Below are positions 23,313 to 32,888 of a DNA stretch of 64,000 bases, in pieces. A program made the position numbers and the translations under genes. The DNA lies in assembly GCA_963682055.1 (NCBI GenBank), contig OY821742.1:23996560-24060559 (forward strand), in the 5' to 3' direction. The notes under the pieces are model-generated. The model saw nothing but the letters and a program-made list of their open reading frames with translations. It was not told the origin of the DNA and made no database searches. The stretch's first letter is position 1. Every line of letters begins with the position of its first letter. Source of the DNA: Primula veris (lineage: Eukaryota; Streptophyta; Magnoliopsida; Ericales; Primulaceae).

Positions 23313-23750
23313 ATCAATAGAAGTAACTTTTGATGTGCAGTTCTTTTCCAAAAATGTAATTTTTGAATATGAAATGAGCATTACCACTGAAATTGATCAA
23401 ATGCAATATTTTCTTCTCCATCCTGATCAATAACAAACGCTTGGTACAGTGAAACTCGATTAATTTTGATGATATAAAATATATATACAGATTTCGGATT
23501 TCTTCTTGTCTCTCAGTTCTTTTCTTTACTCCATCATCTTTCTGCCCTCTATCTCAGGTTCTACACCACCAAAGGTCCCTACCAAAGGTCCAAAGGACAA
23601 AGAAAAGATCAAAAAACAATAAACAGATGCGTATATTAAATAAACTCTTTTCTCAAGATAACTATCAAGGACACTTATCTCAAAACTAAGAAAGAATCCT
23701 CATTTGGCCTTAGCCTTTCCTTCCGTACACGCACAAGAAATCATGATCAA

Positions 23751-24090
23751 GTGCCTGTTTGGCAACTGCTTTTTTTCTCAGCTTTCTAAAAAAGCTATGG
23801 GAGTTTGGTTTTGTACTTTTGTTAGCTTTTAACCAGTTCACTTGTGGGTCGGAACTTGGTGATTTCATTTTAGCTTCCGCAAAAAAAAATAGAAATTTAC
23901 TCCAAAATCTATTTGTAAATTTACAACTCAATTATAAGTGACCTATGAGTTATTTTTATTGATAAGTCACTTAAAATACAAAAGCTATGGTCGTGCCGAG
24001 CACTAGACTCTAGTTTTTTTTGAAGCAAGTGTTCTCAATGCTTTTTCTAGGCAGATTTTTGACCAGAAGAGCTGAGGCCAAACACGCCCT
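23751..24090. mobile_element. MITE-like element with TGTTTGGC ends
   Basis: The left end reads GTGCCTGTTTGGCAACTGC and the inverted right end AGGGCGTGTTTGGCCTCAGC, an imperfect TIR of about 20 bp. AAAAAGCT stems occur inside. Its right end and flank were later copied to 24525-24610. Similar GTTTGG/CCAAAC elements recur at 53260-53490 and 62455-62690. Superfamily uncertain (hAT or PIF type). Confidence 0.55.
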
Positions 24091-25160
24091 AAGTAAGGTT
24101 TTGAGTTCACCCACACTTCTAAGAAAGCAAAATTATGAATCTTACTTAAAATAACGCGACGCTAGAAATCATGAATCTAACTTAGACCTTTGTAGGTAAG
24201 CGTTCAACGGAGCAGGGAAGTAACTAGGTGGAGACAGTCGAAGTAAATTTTTTACATGTATTTTGATCAAAATCTTAAAAAAAACATTCCCCACATTATG
24301 AAAAAAGACTCGTACAGAAAAAAAATTATATAAAATATCAGCCTCTCCTATTTCTAATTCCTGGTTCCATCACTGCCACAGAGAAAACAACATCATCATG
24401 AAGATAGTGCAGTGTGTATGGAAAGTCGTCACATTTACAAAGCTCGAATAGAATTAAAGAACCGGAAATGAGAAAGAAACTCTAACCTAACAAAGCAATG
24501 AAAAAGATGCTGGAGTAGTATATAAGCAAGTGTTGTGAATGCTTTTCCTAAGCAGCTTTTTGACCAAAAAAGCCGAGGCCAAACACACCCTAAGTAAAGT
24601 TTTGAGTTCACCCACACTACTAAGAAAGCAAAACCATGAATCTAATTCGTTTTAAAAAACGCTAGAAATCATTTAATTTTGTGTATAGAAAGTTGTCACA
24701 GTTAGAAAGCTTGAATAGAATTAAATAACTGGAAATGAGAAAAACGGAAAAAAAAAACTCTAACCTGACAATGAGAGAGATTTTATATATAAGGAAAAGT
24801 GCGCCCTAAATAAAGTTATGAGTTAATCCACACTTATAAGAAAGAAAAATCATGAATCTACTTAATAAAAGGCAACGCTAGAAATTGTGTAGGTAAGAAT
24901 ATGTGCGGAAAATACAAGATTATCATGAAATTGGTGCAGTGTGTATGGAAAGCTGTCAACCATTAAAAACACAACACATATTAGAGAACCAAAAAGCAAA
25001 TACCTTAAAATTAAAACTAAAAAATTTGATTAGTTGGCACACCCTTAATTAATAATAGTAGACTGGGGGTTCTCCACTTACAAAAAGCTGGAATAGAATT
25101 AAAGAACTGGAAATGAAATGAAATAAATAAAAAAACACTAACTTAGCAAAGCAATGAAAG
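24024..25160. repeat. Three diverged tandem copies of a segment upstream of the DYRK gene
   Basis: Landmarks recur in order: GAGTTCACCCACACT at about 24109, 24604 and (diverged) 24820; CGCTAGAAAT at about 24160, 24658 and 24872; and GAATAGAATTAAA...GGAAATGAGAAA at about 24445, 24711 and 25089. The copies differ by indels. Copy 3 carries an extra insertion at about 24951-25073 that copies 1 and 2 lack. Confidence 0.75.
24951..25073. mobile_element. Short dispersed insertion, also present at 61940-62060
   Basis: About 110 bp from GTCAACCATTAAAAA to TTAGTTGGCACACCC, resembling 61947-62050 in an NRDE2 intron (GTCAACCACTAAAAAACC to TTGGTTGGCACACCC). Copies 1 and 2 of the surrounding triplication show the empty site. 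GTCAACCA and TGGTTGGCAC could be short inverted ends. Confidence 0.55.
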
Positions 25161-25190
25161 AGATATACTAGTAAATAAGGAAAAAGGGAA

Positions 25191-25225
<35 letters not shown>

Positions 25226-25292
25226 AAAAAAACCTGGAAGAAGTTGTGTGTGTGTGGATCAAACGTTGTTAGAACTTGAACTAGGCACTCTC

Positions 25293-25312
<20 letters not shown>
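25191..25312. repeat. Two opposed dinucleotide microsatellites (AG)n and (CT)n
   Basis: (AG) runs at about 25194-25220 and (CT) runs at about 25288-25311 flank the candidate leader exon and could pair as an inverted repeat. Confidence 0.85.
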
Positions 25313-25324
<12 letters not shown>

Positions 25325-25330
25325 GTCAGT
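25234..25330 (-). other. Candidate non-coding first exon (5' UTR) of the DYRK gene
   Basis: On the minus strand a pyrimidine/purine-rich segment with a (GA)n tract ends CTTCTTCCAG followed by GTTTTT, a plausible donor at 25233. Plant DYRK genes often have a leader intron and no other upstream exon candidate stands out. The acceptor would lie between 21676 and about 21780. This is inference from sequence style only. Confidence 0.35.
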
Positions 25331-25339
25331 TCAATTTAC

Positions 25340-26158
25340 TACTACTACAAAACAGTTGTTATAAACGTCAAGTGAACCAATTTATCAAGTGGTTAGACAC
25401 AGCCACATCACATTATTTCGTTTCTGGGCTCAACTCTGGGTTTTCTTTTTCTTTTTTTACTTTTGGTGAAGACACAAAGCTTACTTACCAATCCGTACGA
25501 TATTGTTGTTAAAAATCAGATTAAATTATTTGCACAGTCATTGTTATATTCATAGGAATTCAAACGTAAATATAATAAAAAAATTTAACAATAAAATATG
25601 TTTGACATAAATATGTTTTGTTTCCCATTACATAATGCGATAAAATTTAGAAAATAAGTGCAGTTATGATACAAATATTTGGAGAATAAAAAAAAGATAA
25701 CAGTATAAGATGAGAAGACTCAAAAGAATTTTGAGAGCTTAAATAGGGATAAAAAGTGTTATTAGTTATTATTTTTTCTCTATTTTTTATGAGAATATGG
25801 TATTGTGGTAATTAATAAAAAAGTGTAAGGGCATTTTTGAAAAAAAATGGTAAAATTTGACAGCTCTCGAAAAATATTGGATCTACTTATTATAATAGTA
25901 TAGATAGTAGTGATGATATGGTGGGTTAGTGTGGTTGTATGAGAATAGAAACGGGATGCTTGACATCCAATTAAGTCACCCGATTAATCATTTTCGATTA
26001 GTATTAAATTGGTAAAGTTGATAAACTTTAATACTAGTTTGTTCACCTTTACTATAAGTTAGATATCAAATTATTAAAATACGATAGTATATGACATTAA
26101 ACAGTGTTTTTCTAATTAGAAAATTGAACGTTTACAAGCAAGGGTGATGGTAGATGAG
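25340..26158. other. Intergenic; contains a copy of the dispersed element end
   Basis: Apart from the 25810-25912 segment that resembles the right end of the 23112-23312 element, I see nothing coding. The kinase promoter should lie at the left of this stretch on the minus strand. Confidence 0.4.
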
Positions 26159-26166
26159 ATACCAAT

Positions 26167-26511
26167 CAGGCCCGGTTTTATTGGTTGGCCATAAGGGTCC
26201 AGACTCATGGCTTCCGAAAAATACCAAAGGCCTCCATTTTTGGAAAAAATATGTTTAATTAATTTTATATAAATTATAAATATATTAATCATTGTTTTGA
26301 CACATGTAAGTGTGTGTTCAATATGATAGTTTATTTAAACTTAGTTATATTTTGCTATCATTCTTGTAGAATGTGGGTTCAATCATTGATAGTTACATTT
26401 TTGTATTTATTTTATTTTATTTTATTATTAAATAAAATTAAATATAAATAAACAAAAGAGGTCTCGTTTCCATGAAGGCCCAAGACCTTCGAAACTCTAG
26501 CTCCGGCACTG
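26167..26511. mobile_element. hAT-type MITE, 345 bp, with 8-bp target-site duplication
   Basis: Ends are CAGGCCCGG and the complement of CAGTGCCGG, flanked on both sides by ATACCAAT (26159-26166 and 26512-26519), the 8-bp duplication of hAT transposons. The interior is AT-rich and non-coding. A GGCC-rich outer part (TTGGTTGGCC / AAGGCCCAAGACC) extends the inverted similarity. Confidence 0.9.
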
Positions 26512-26519
26512 ATACCAAT

Positions 26520-27205
26520 TTAGCATGTTTTCCTATTATGTTATAGTCCGTTTGATACGATAAAATTTCCATATAAAAATACTCTATATGGAAATAAATT
26601 CACTATGGTTATAAAATAAAATAAGTGCGGATTCGAGCTAGTTAGAAAATAATAATTGATGGTTGATTGATTGTTTTATATTTGGGATAAAGTTTAAAAT
26701 GGCATAAAATTATTTATGTAATATTATTTGATGATTGATTTAATGTTTTACATTTCAGATTAAGTTTAAGATGACGTAAAAATACTTATGTAATATTATT
26801 TGATTGTAATTGGTTGAATGTTTTACATTTGGGTTTAAAAGTATTTCATCTTGATGGTCGGTTGACCACTTGATAATCTTATATATTCTTCATTACGATA
26901 AATTAAAACCATAGGTAATCTTCATCAACATCGCAAAAGTGGTTTTGCTTACAAAGGGTGGGGTTATTACATTTTGCACAACTCAACACGATGATTTGAA
27001 TTTGTTTCTCAACTTTGTATTTCATTATCGATAACTCGCTTTAAACTAAAGAAAGTATATATAATGATTGGTAATTTATGCTTTACTAGACCTAGTATTT
27101 TTTTGATAAGTACTAGATTTAGTATTAATACATGTACATTAATCATTTGAATATTGTACATGATTAAGCATATTGATGCATTTTTGTAGTCGAGAGATGA
27201 TTGCA
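26520..27205. other. AT-rich intergenic sequence with a short internal repeat
   Basis: Around 26660-26840 a GATTGATT...GTTTTA(C/T)ATTT(C/G)GG segment followed by AAAATA(C/T)TTATGTAATATT is present about three times with a spacing near 70-75 bp, a degenerate tandem repeat. No gene. Confidence 0.45.
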
Positions 27206-27207
27206 CA

Positions 27208-27405
27208 GAGTGTTGCTATAGCCATCCAAATATCTGACCCAAAAATATTATCCGCTGATATGGCGGATTAGGTGTACCAATCATGTATTAAGTGAAAATT
27301 GTTTTTCAAAATCACAAACAAAATGATTGGTCCATCTCATCCGCCACGTCAGCAAGTAAGGTTTTTGGGTTGAAAATTTGGTGAGAAAAAGCATTTTCCG
27401 AGTGT
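27208..27405. mobile_element. MITE with long imperfect TIRs, about 200 bp
   Basis: The left 55 bp (CCAAATATCTGACCCAAAAA, GCTGATATGGCGGAT) and the inverted right 55 bp (CCAAATTTTCAACCCAAAAA, GCTGACGTGGCGGAT) pair well and leave only a short loop. GAGTGT occurs at both edges (27208-27213 and 27400-27405) and may be part of the target-site duplication. Superfamily not assigned. Confidence 0.65.
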
Positions 27406-27410
27406 ACAAT

Positions 27411-28163
27411 TATATTTGTGTAAGTACATAGCGATTTGAGACTAGACATTTTTTTAATCCTAATCAAGAAAATCATTTCGCATAGATTCTTTTTAACACA
27501 TTCTTGAACTAGCTAAAGTTTGCTCTAATTATGTTAAGAAAATATTTCATTAGTGGTTTCTTAGCATAAAATAGTTATTGATTAACATGTAATAGTGGTT
27601 TCTAATGGAAGAAACCGGATAAAAACCAAATTGAATTACTACCAACCACTTTGGTGGGCGAAAAGGAAAAAAATTTGGAGTGTGTAAAAACAAAAATAGA
27701 AGACAAATATAATAGTATTTGATGTCAAATGATATTTTAGTTGATTAAACAATTTATATAATAATTGAAGAAAGCCAAACAAAACCACATTTTTTCAAAA
27801 AAAAAAAAAAACAATACACCATATTTGATTTTACAAAAGGTAATAGATTTAGAATGTTGATCAAGAAAAGAAGAAGTTAATGAGAGAATCTAATCCCACA
27901 TTTTTTTTATTGTGCAAATACTAGGTTTATTCTTACAAAAAGAGGCTAATAAAAAAATCTTAACAACCTATCTAGCCTTAGAAGTCAAAATCAGTGAGAA
28001 TGAAATTGTAGCTATCTGGGTGCAGATTGAGTTACCAACTGGCCTAACTCACTTTGTTTACTAATTATGCTCAGGTATATAGTTACTGTTATAAATACAG
28101 GTGGGACACGTGAACCCCCTGTAGCTCTGTCTATGCATGCATGTATTTGTTTTCTAAATATAA
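27411..28163. other. Intergenic sequence, nothing recognised
   Basis: AT-rich, with no coding frame or terminal repeat. It abuts the putative left end of the Harbinger element. Confidence 0.4.
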
Positions 28164-28917
28164 GGGTCTCGTTTGTTTGCAGCTTATAATTACAAAATTA
28201 TACTTATTTGATCGATGTAGAAAGTTACACTTAATGTTTACTTTTAAGTATGTAGATGTTGTTTTGTGACCTCGTATACTTATAAAGTAAAATGTTATTT
28301 GGTTAAACTTGAGTACTTTTACTTTTTTTCTGTTGTAAAGACATTTATATCCTTATTCTTACTTTATATTTACGATTCCACAAAATGATTGAATAAAAAC
28401 CTACAAAGTAGTTTATAACTCAAATTTAAATTTCTTTTAAATAGTAACAAATTAACGATCAATAAAGTATCGAAAAGTACATGCACTTTATGAAATTACT
28501 TCATAAACGCCACTAACGATTTCGTCTACGGTTACTCATGATTCTGCAAATTTCATCTCGAATTTCATTTCTATTTTTTTTATACAGTCGTCATCATTCA
28601 AAACAACACTCCTTTCTTCACGGATGTCACCAGAAGTTCGACCCCAATTTTCTACATATCTATTACGCATGACGTCATCATATTCTGGATCTGAAAAATT
28701 TACATTATGTCTACGAATAAAGTTAAATCAATGTCATAAAACATCCAATCACATCAATTTGTTTTTTCATATCATACTTTGGCATATCTCTCAAAATTCC
28801 TTATCTCATTTTCCACACTGCAAATGTCCTTTCTATAACACTTTTTAGGGATGCATGAACCTTATTAAACATCTCTTCTGCATTGTGTGGTGGTTCTACC
28901 TTTCCTAAATACTTGAT

Positions 28918-29308
28918 GGCACCTTTAGCATCCGCATCTGTTACCTCAAAACATATTTTTTCCTAAAATTTGATGATTATGGTATAAAAAATGGCATGCA
29001 ACAGTAGCCATATAAATTTCCTAAATTTCAGGGAACACAAAATTCACTTTATATATAAGAAATGTATATGATACCCTTGTTGAATATAATAGTAATAAAC
29101 TATTATGTGGTTCACATTTTTGTGGTTGAAAAATTGTTATGATTATTATAAGATAATAAACAAATAAAAAGAAATAATGTAGGGTTATTATAAGGAAATT
29201 AATAAGAAAGCTGAAAATTTGTGTAAATGTAGACGGTTCTTTAAAAATATAAAATATGTTAGGTTTAAGGAAATGGTTAAGGTTGCTGATGCGGTTGCTA
29301 AAAAAACC
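28918..29308. mobile_element. MITE inserted in the Harbinger transposase, 391 bp
   Basis: The ends form an imperfect 28 bp inverted repeat: left GGCACCTTTAGCATCCGCAT, right (inverted) GGTTTTTTTAGCAACCGCAT, then ..TGTTACC/..CAGCAACC. Transposase sequence resumes on both sides (VDAGYPNTKG to the right, KVEPPHNAEEMF to the left). Class not assigned. Confidence 0.6.
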
Positions 29309-29341
29309 TTTTGTGTTAGGATAACCTGCATCTACAAAATA

Positions 29342-30117
29342 CAGTAAAACCTCTATAAATTAATAATGTCGGGACCATAGAAATTTATTAATTTAGAGAG
29401 GTATAAATTAATCGATAAATTAATAATAATTATTTTAAAGAGCTTTTATTGATACGATCAATGTTCATCGAGCGACAATAACAAGTTGCTTTCGACACAG
29501 TAAAATTCGTTCGGTTAATGAAGTTTCAATTAATAGATGAAACCATTATTGAGAAATATATTTATGAACTTAAAAAAATGATTGGGTTATCGCAATAAAA
29601 CGGATTTAAATGGTTTGTTGGATTACACAGGTGAAAATGAAACATGTTCAGAGGCCCAAAACTTAGAAGAAATTATGGATAGTCTTTGGTAAAAATAAAA
29701 TATGAAGATAATACTTGAATATAATACCGCACATTTGGAACTAGTCAAGTGAAAGTAAACATTTATCGCGTCTATAACTATTTGTTGGTGCAATTCGAAA
29801 AGACTATATCACAGCTTTTGGATACAATTAGAAAAATTAGGGATGAGATTCAAGTAGATTTAAATTTTAAGAAAAAGCAAATGACTGCAAAGTCATACTT
29901 CACTGACTCGTCCTAGTAATGTTTGTCATTTTGAATAATTATTAATTTATAATTTTGGTGGGACCAATATTTATATAATGATTTTCAGAAAATTTATTAT
30001 CTTATTAATTTATCGAAATTGCTGATTTTTTACACTGGTACAAGTCGGGACCGGAGAAAATTATTATTTTAGAGAGTTTATTAATTTACCGAGTATTAAT
30101 TTAGAGAGGTTCTACTG
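29342..30117 (+). mobile_element. Emigrant/Lemi1-like (pogo-type) element, 776 bp
   Basis: Ends are CAGTAAAACCTCTATAAA and, inverted, CAGTAGAACCTCTCTAAA, the signature of Emigrant MITEs and the related Lemi1 pogo-like transposon. A plus-strand stretch about 29575-29915 reads as the tail of a pogo-like transposase with stops (TGENETCSEAQNLEEIMDSL; then VQFEKTISQLLDTIRKIRDE), so this is a decayed deletion derivative rather than a pure MITE. It sits inside the Harbinger transposase; removing it with one AAATA flank restores the flanking codons of the KYFVDAGYP motif. Confidence 0.85.
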
Positions 30118-31461
30118 AAATATTTTCCTAAAAATAACAAAAATACATCTTATAAAAATTATTAATTTATCTCTCCATGCAAATTAGCATTTTTTAAATA
30201 TATTTCATAAACTACATTGTAGAAAATTCGAGTGTCATGCATGTTGCCCTCCTATCCATAAGAAATTGACGTAAAACACATATCAAAATCACAAGCCGCA
30301 AATATATTTGTTGTGTAACATCATTTTCTGTTGTAGTAAGGATAAGATTTATTTGGTTTAGGTCGTACAACAACATGTGTACCATCCATAGCACCAATGC
30401 AATCCTGAAAATTAGAAAATAAATATTAAAGACTTTTTTTTAAAAAAAAACGATACGAAACAACCTTAAAAATACGGTATTTTTGATTATTCTGAATATC
30501 ATTTTGATCTCTTGTTGGCTTGCAATAGTTTGTTATAAGAGTATCTTGACAGCTTCAAGGATCGCATCAAAGTATCGATAAATTGTTTCACATGAATATT
30601 GAAATTGTTCTTCGGCTGTTCGAAATTTGGACCCTCCTCCTAGTATATAAAAAAAAAAATCTGACACTCTACCCAGCACGTATAGAATTATAATGAGATG
30701 GGGCACGAAATCCGTATATGTTAATCAATTCATCGCATAATTTTAAGAAAACATGTTTGTTAATCCGAAATTCTTACTGAATACGGGCTGGGTTGCCGTT
30801 GAGTAATTCAACAACCCAACTCTGTCCGGATAAAGCCAAAGTCCGACAAGGAGTATTGTTCAGGAACGTACGTGCATATGTGTTAACACTTTTGCTCGCT
30901 GCATATAGTAACATCTGATTTGTTTGCATTATTTGACCAAAAACTTGTGACACATATGTGTTGTCATTTTCTTGTTCTTCGTTTTATTCATGAAGATTCA
31001 TTTGTAATGGTAATGAAAGAAAGTATTGTGAAATGAAAAAAAGTTTTATAATGAAAGAAATTTGTATCTCTATATATATCCCCACAATGCAAAACCTACA
31101 TCGAAAATGTAAAGAGCTAGGAAAAAACAAATGACAACATCTTATCATATGAGAAATAGATATGTGTGACGATAAGGAAAATATGAACAACCAAATAAAA
31201 ACAAAACATACTAACATGTACATATATCTTGTTTCATTACAACAACTAAGCAAAATAATATTTACTACAACTTCGAAATGTTACATTTACAACGTACAAA
31301 AAGATATACAACAGATTAGCAGGTATCAAGATAGGTAACATACAAAACCCCACTATCATGTCTTGTGACGTTTTGAGCAAATTAATAAATACGAAATACG
31401 ACAAGACCTTACTAATTATACAAGGATTGAACATATTGCAAAATACTAAAGACCATGACTT

Positions 31462-32110
31462 TTAAATAGAGGAACCACCTGCATTAAAGCAAAAGGATGA
31501 CATAAGTACATTGCGCTTTTCTTGTTTAGTTTCCAACCAACCTAAGCGGACCTCATCGGAACGCAACTTCATAAATAATATCCTAGTACCAAGAATAGAC
31601 ATAAAATAGGCACTTAACAAGTACAAATGACTACCATATATCAATCCCTGTAAGTTATTAAGTTTATTAATGCAATCATCAACAGTGCCGTTGCATGTAT
31701 CATAATAATGTTTCACTTTAACTTTATTAGTTTGGTTTTTACAGCGCTAACTATACGCTCTAAGGTGTTGTTGAAAGAGGCAGCTGGGGATAGGTGAACG
31801 CGTTTGTTTTTGGGTGCATTATTTCCTACGGATTGATCAACTATTTCATGAACTCTCTCACTTGACGATGCAACATATGATTCTTCAGATGGAATATTAA
31901 CTTCTGGAGTAGTGTGATGTTGCTCCTCCTCGATCCTACCATCTTCATCAAATGTGAATGCGAATTCCAAAAGCTCATCATCAACTAGTTCAGATACCGG
32001 CATATACTCAGCAGGTGTCCATTGACACACTCCCGTCAGAGTTCTTCCTCCAAAAAGAATGTCATTCAATTCGGGATGCTCAAGAGCCTTATCCTTGAAC
32101 TTTTTGCAGA
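31462..32110 (-). pseudogene. Harbinger ORF1, second exon (C-terminal part), frameshifted
   Basis: From 32110 the frame reads CKKFKDKALEHPELNDILFGG and TGVCQWTP, the segment that follows the Myb/SANT-like domain in plant Harbinger ORF1/LIMYB-like proteins, then an acidic linker and KNKRVHLSPAASFN. Near 31714 the frame shifts by one base; the other frame continues with VDDCINKLNNLQGL and FMKLRSDEVRLGWLETKQ, the family's C-terminal helical region. An acceptor AG at 32111-32112 is in phase with the donor at 39241. Confidence 0.78.
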
Positions 32111-32115
32111 CTTGT

Positions 32116-32888
32116 ATTTATGTGAAATTTGAAACCAATAGTTAACTTTACTATATAAGTAGAAGAACCATATATTTTGTTTCTATATTCAAAAACAAAG
32201 CCAGGTCCATAAGTATAGAACAAGAAAGTTTATTAGAAGTAACACATAAGAGGATATTTTTTTTTACAATTTCGTTTCTCTCCTCAACTCAGCAACTTGT
32301 TTCCCACTTTGTCTTAATTTTACTAGACATACGTATAAACTGATATTCAATTGACATGTTCAATTCAATACACAAATCTCAAAGTTGATGAACATGCATA
32401 TTCATTGTTGAGCTATTAGCCTATAAACTACTACCACAACATGGTGAAACAACCAATATTTATGAAAATACTTTATAATTATGAAAAGTATAATTTTAAC
32501 ATATTTTCTTAGTCAGTCAGAAAAAAATAATTGCTTGTTTGACTTTCAGAAATTTCAGATTCAGAAATTTCAGATTTCTCGTGTCGGTATTGGATAACTA
32601 CATGAGATTATCAAAATTATCATAATATTGGGCACTATTGTATATGTTTAAAAATTGCTCAAATTTATCCAGAATTTATATGTATAAAAATGGCTCAGAT
32701 TTATCCATAGTATATATTAATACTTGTGTTCTCAACATAGGATATGTTTGGTAACAGATTGTTTGGTCAAAAATCAGATTTTAAAAATCTGTTTTGAAAA
32801 TCAACTGAAAAGCTGGATTCTAAAAATCTTGATTTTTTGGATTTTTCAGGCTAAAAATCATATTTTAGAAACTGAATAATCTGACTTA
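32116..32888. other. Sequence left of the ycf2 insertion
   Basis: AT-rich. It contains a short direct repeat (TCAGAAATTTCAGA near 32547-32575) and, at 32745-32880, a GTTTGGTAAC/ATCAGATTTT stretch reminiscent of a MITE arm. No gene. Confidence 0.4.

Larger units (their letters stand above)
28520..30975 (-). pseudogene. PIF/Harbinger DDE transposase, broken
   Basis: Translated on the minus strand the pieces follow family order. 30975-30680: N-terminal DUF8040-like region (RTLALSGQSWVVELLNGNP, FRINKHVFLKLCDELI). About 30660-30540: GGSKFRTAEEQFQYS, CETIYRYFDAILEAV, the helix-turn-helix-like part. 30405-30150: DDE nuclease (IGAMDGTHVVV with the first Asp, AACDFDMCFT with the second, MHDTRIFYN). 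29341-29309: VDAGYPNTKG with the next conserved Asp. 28917-28520: C-terminus (NAEEMFNKVHASLKS, VIERTFAVWK). It is disrupted by in-frame stops and by insertions at 29342-30117 and 28918-29308. An acceptor TTTTCAG before GATTGCATTGG suggests the original gene had introns. Inactive. Confidence 0.85.
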
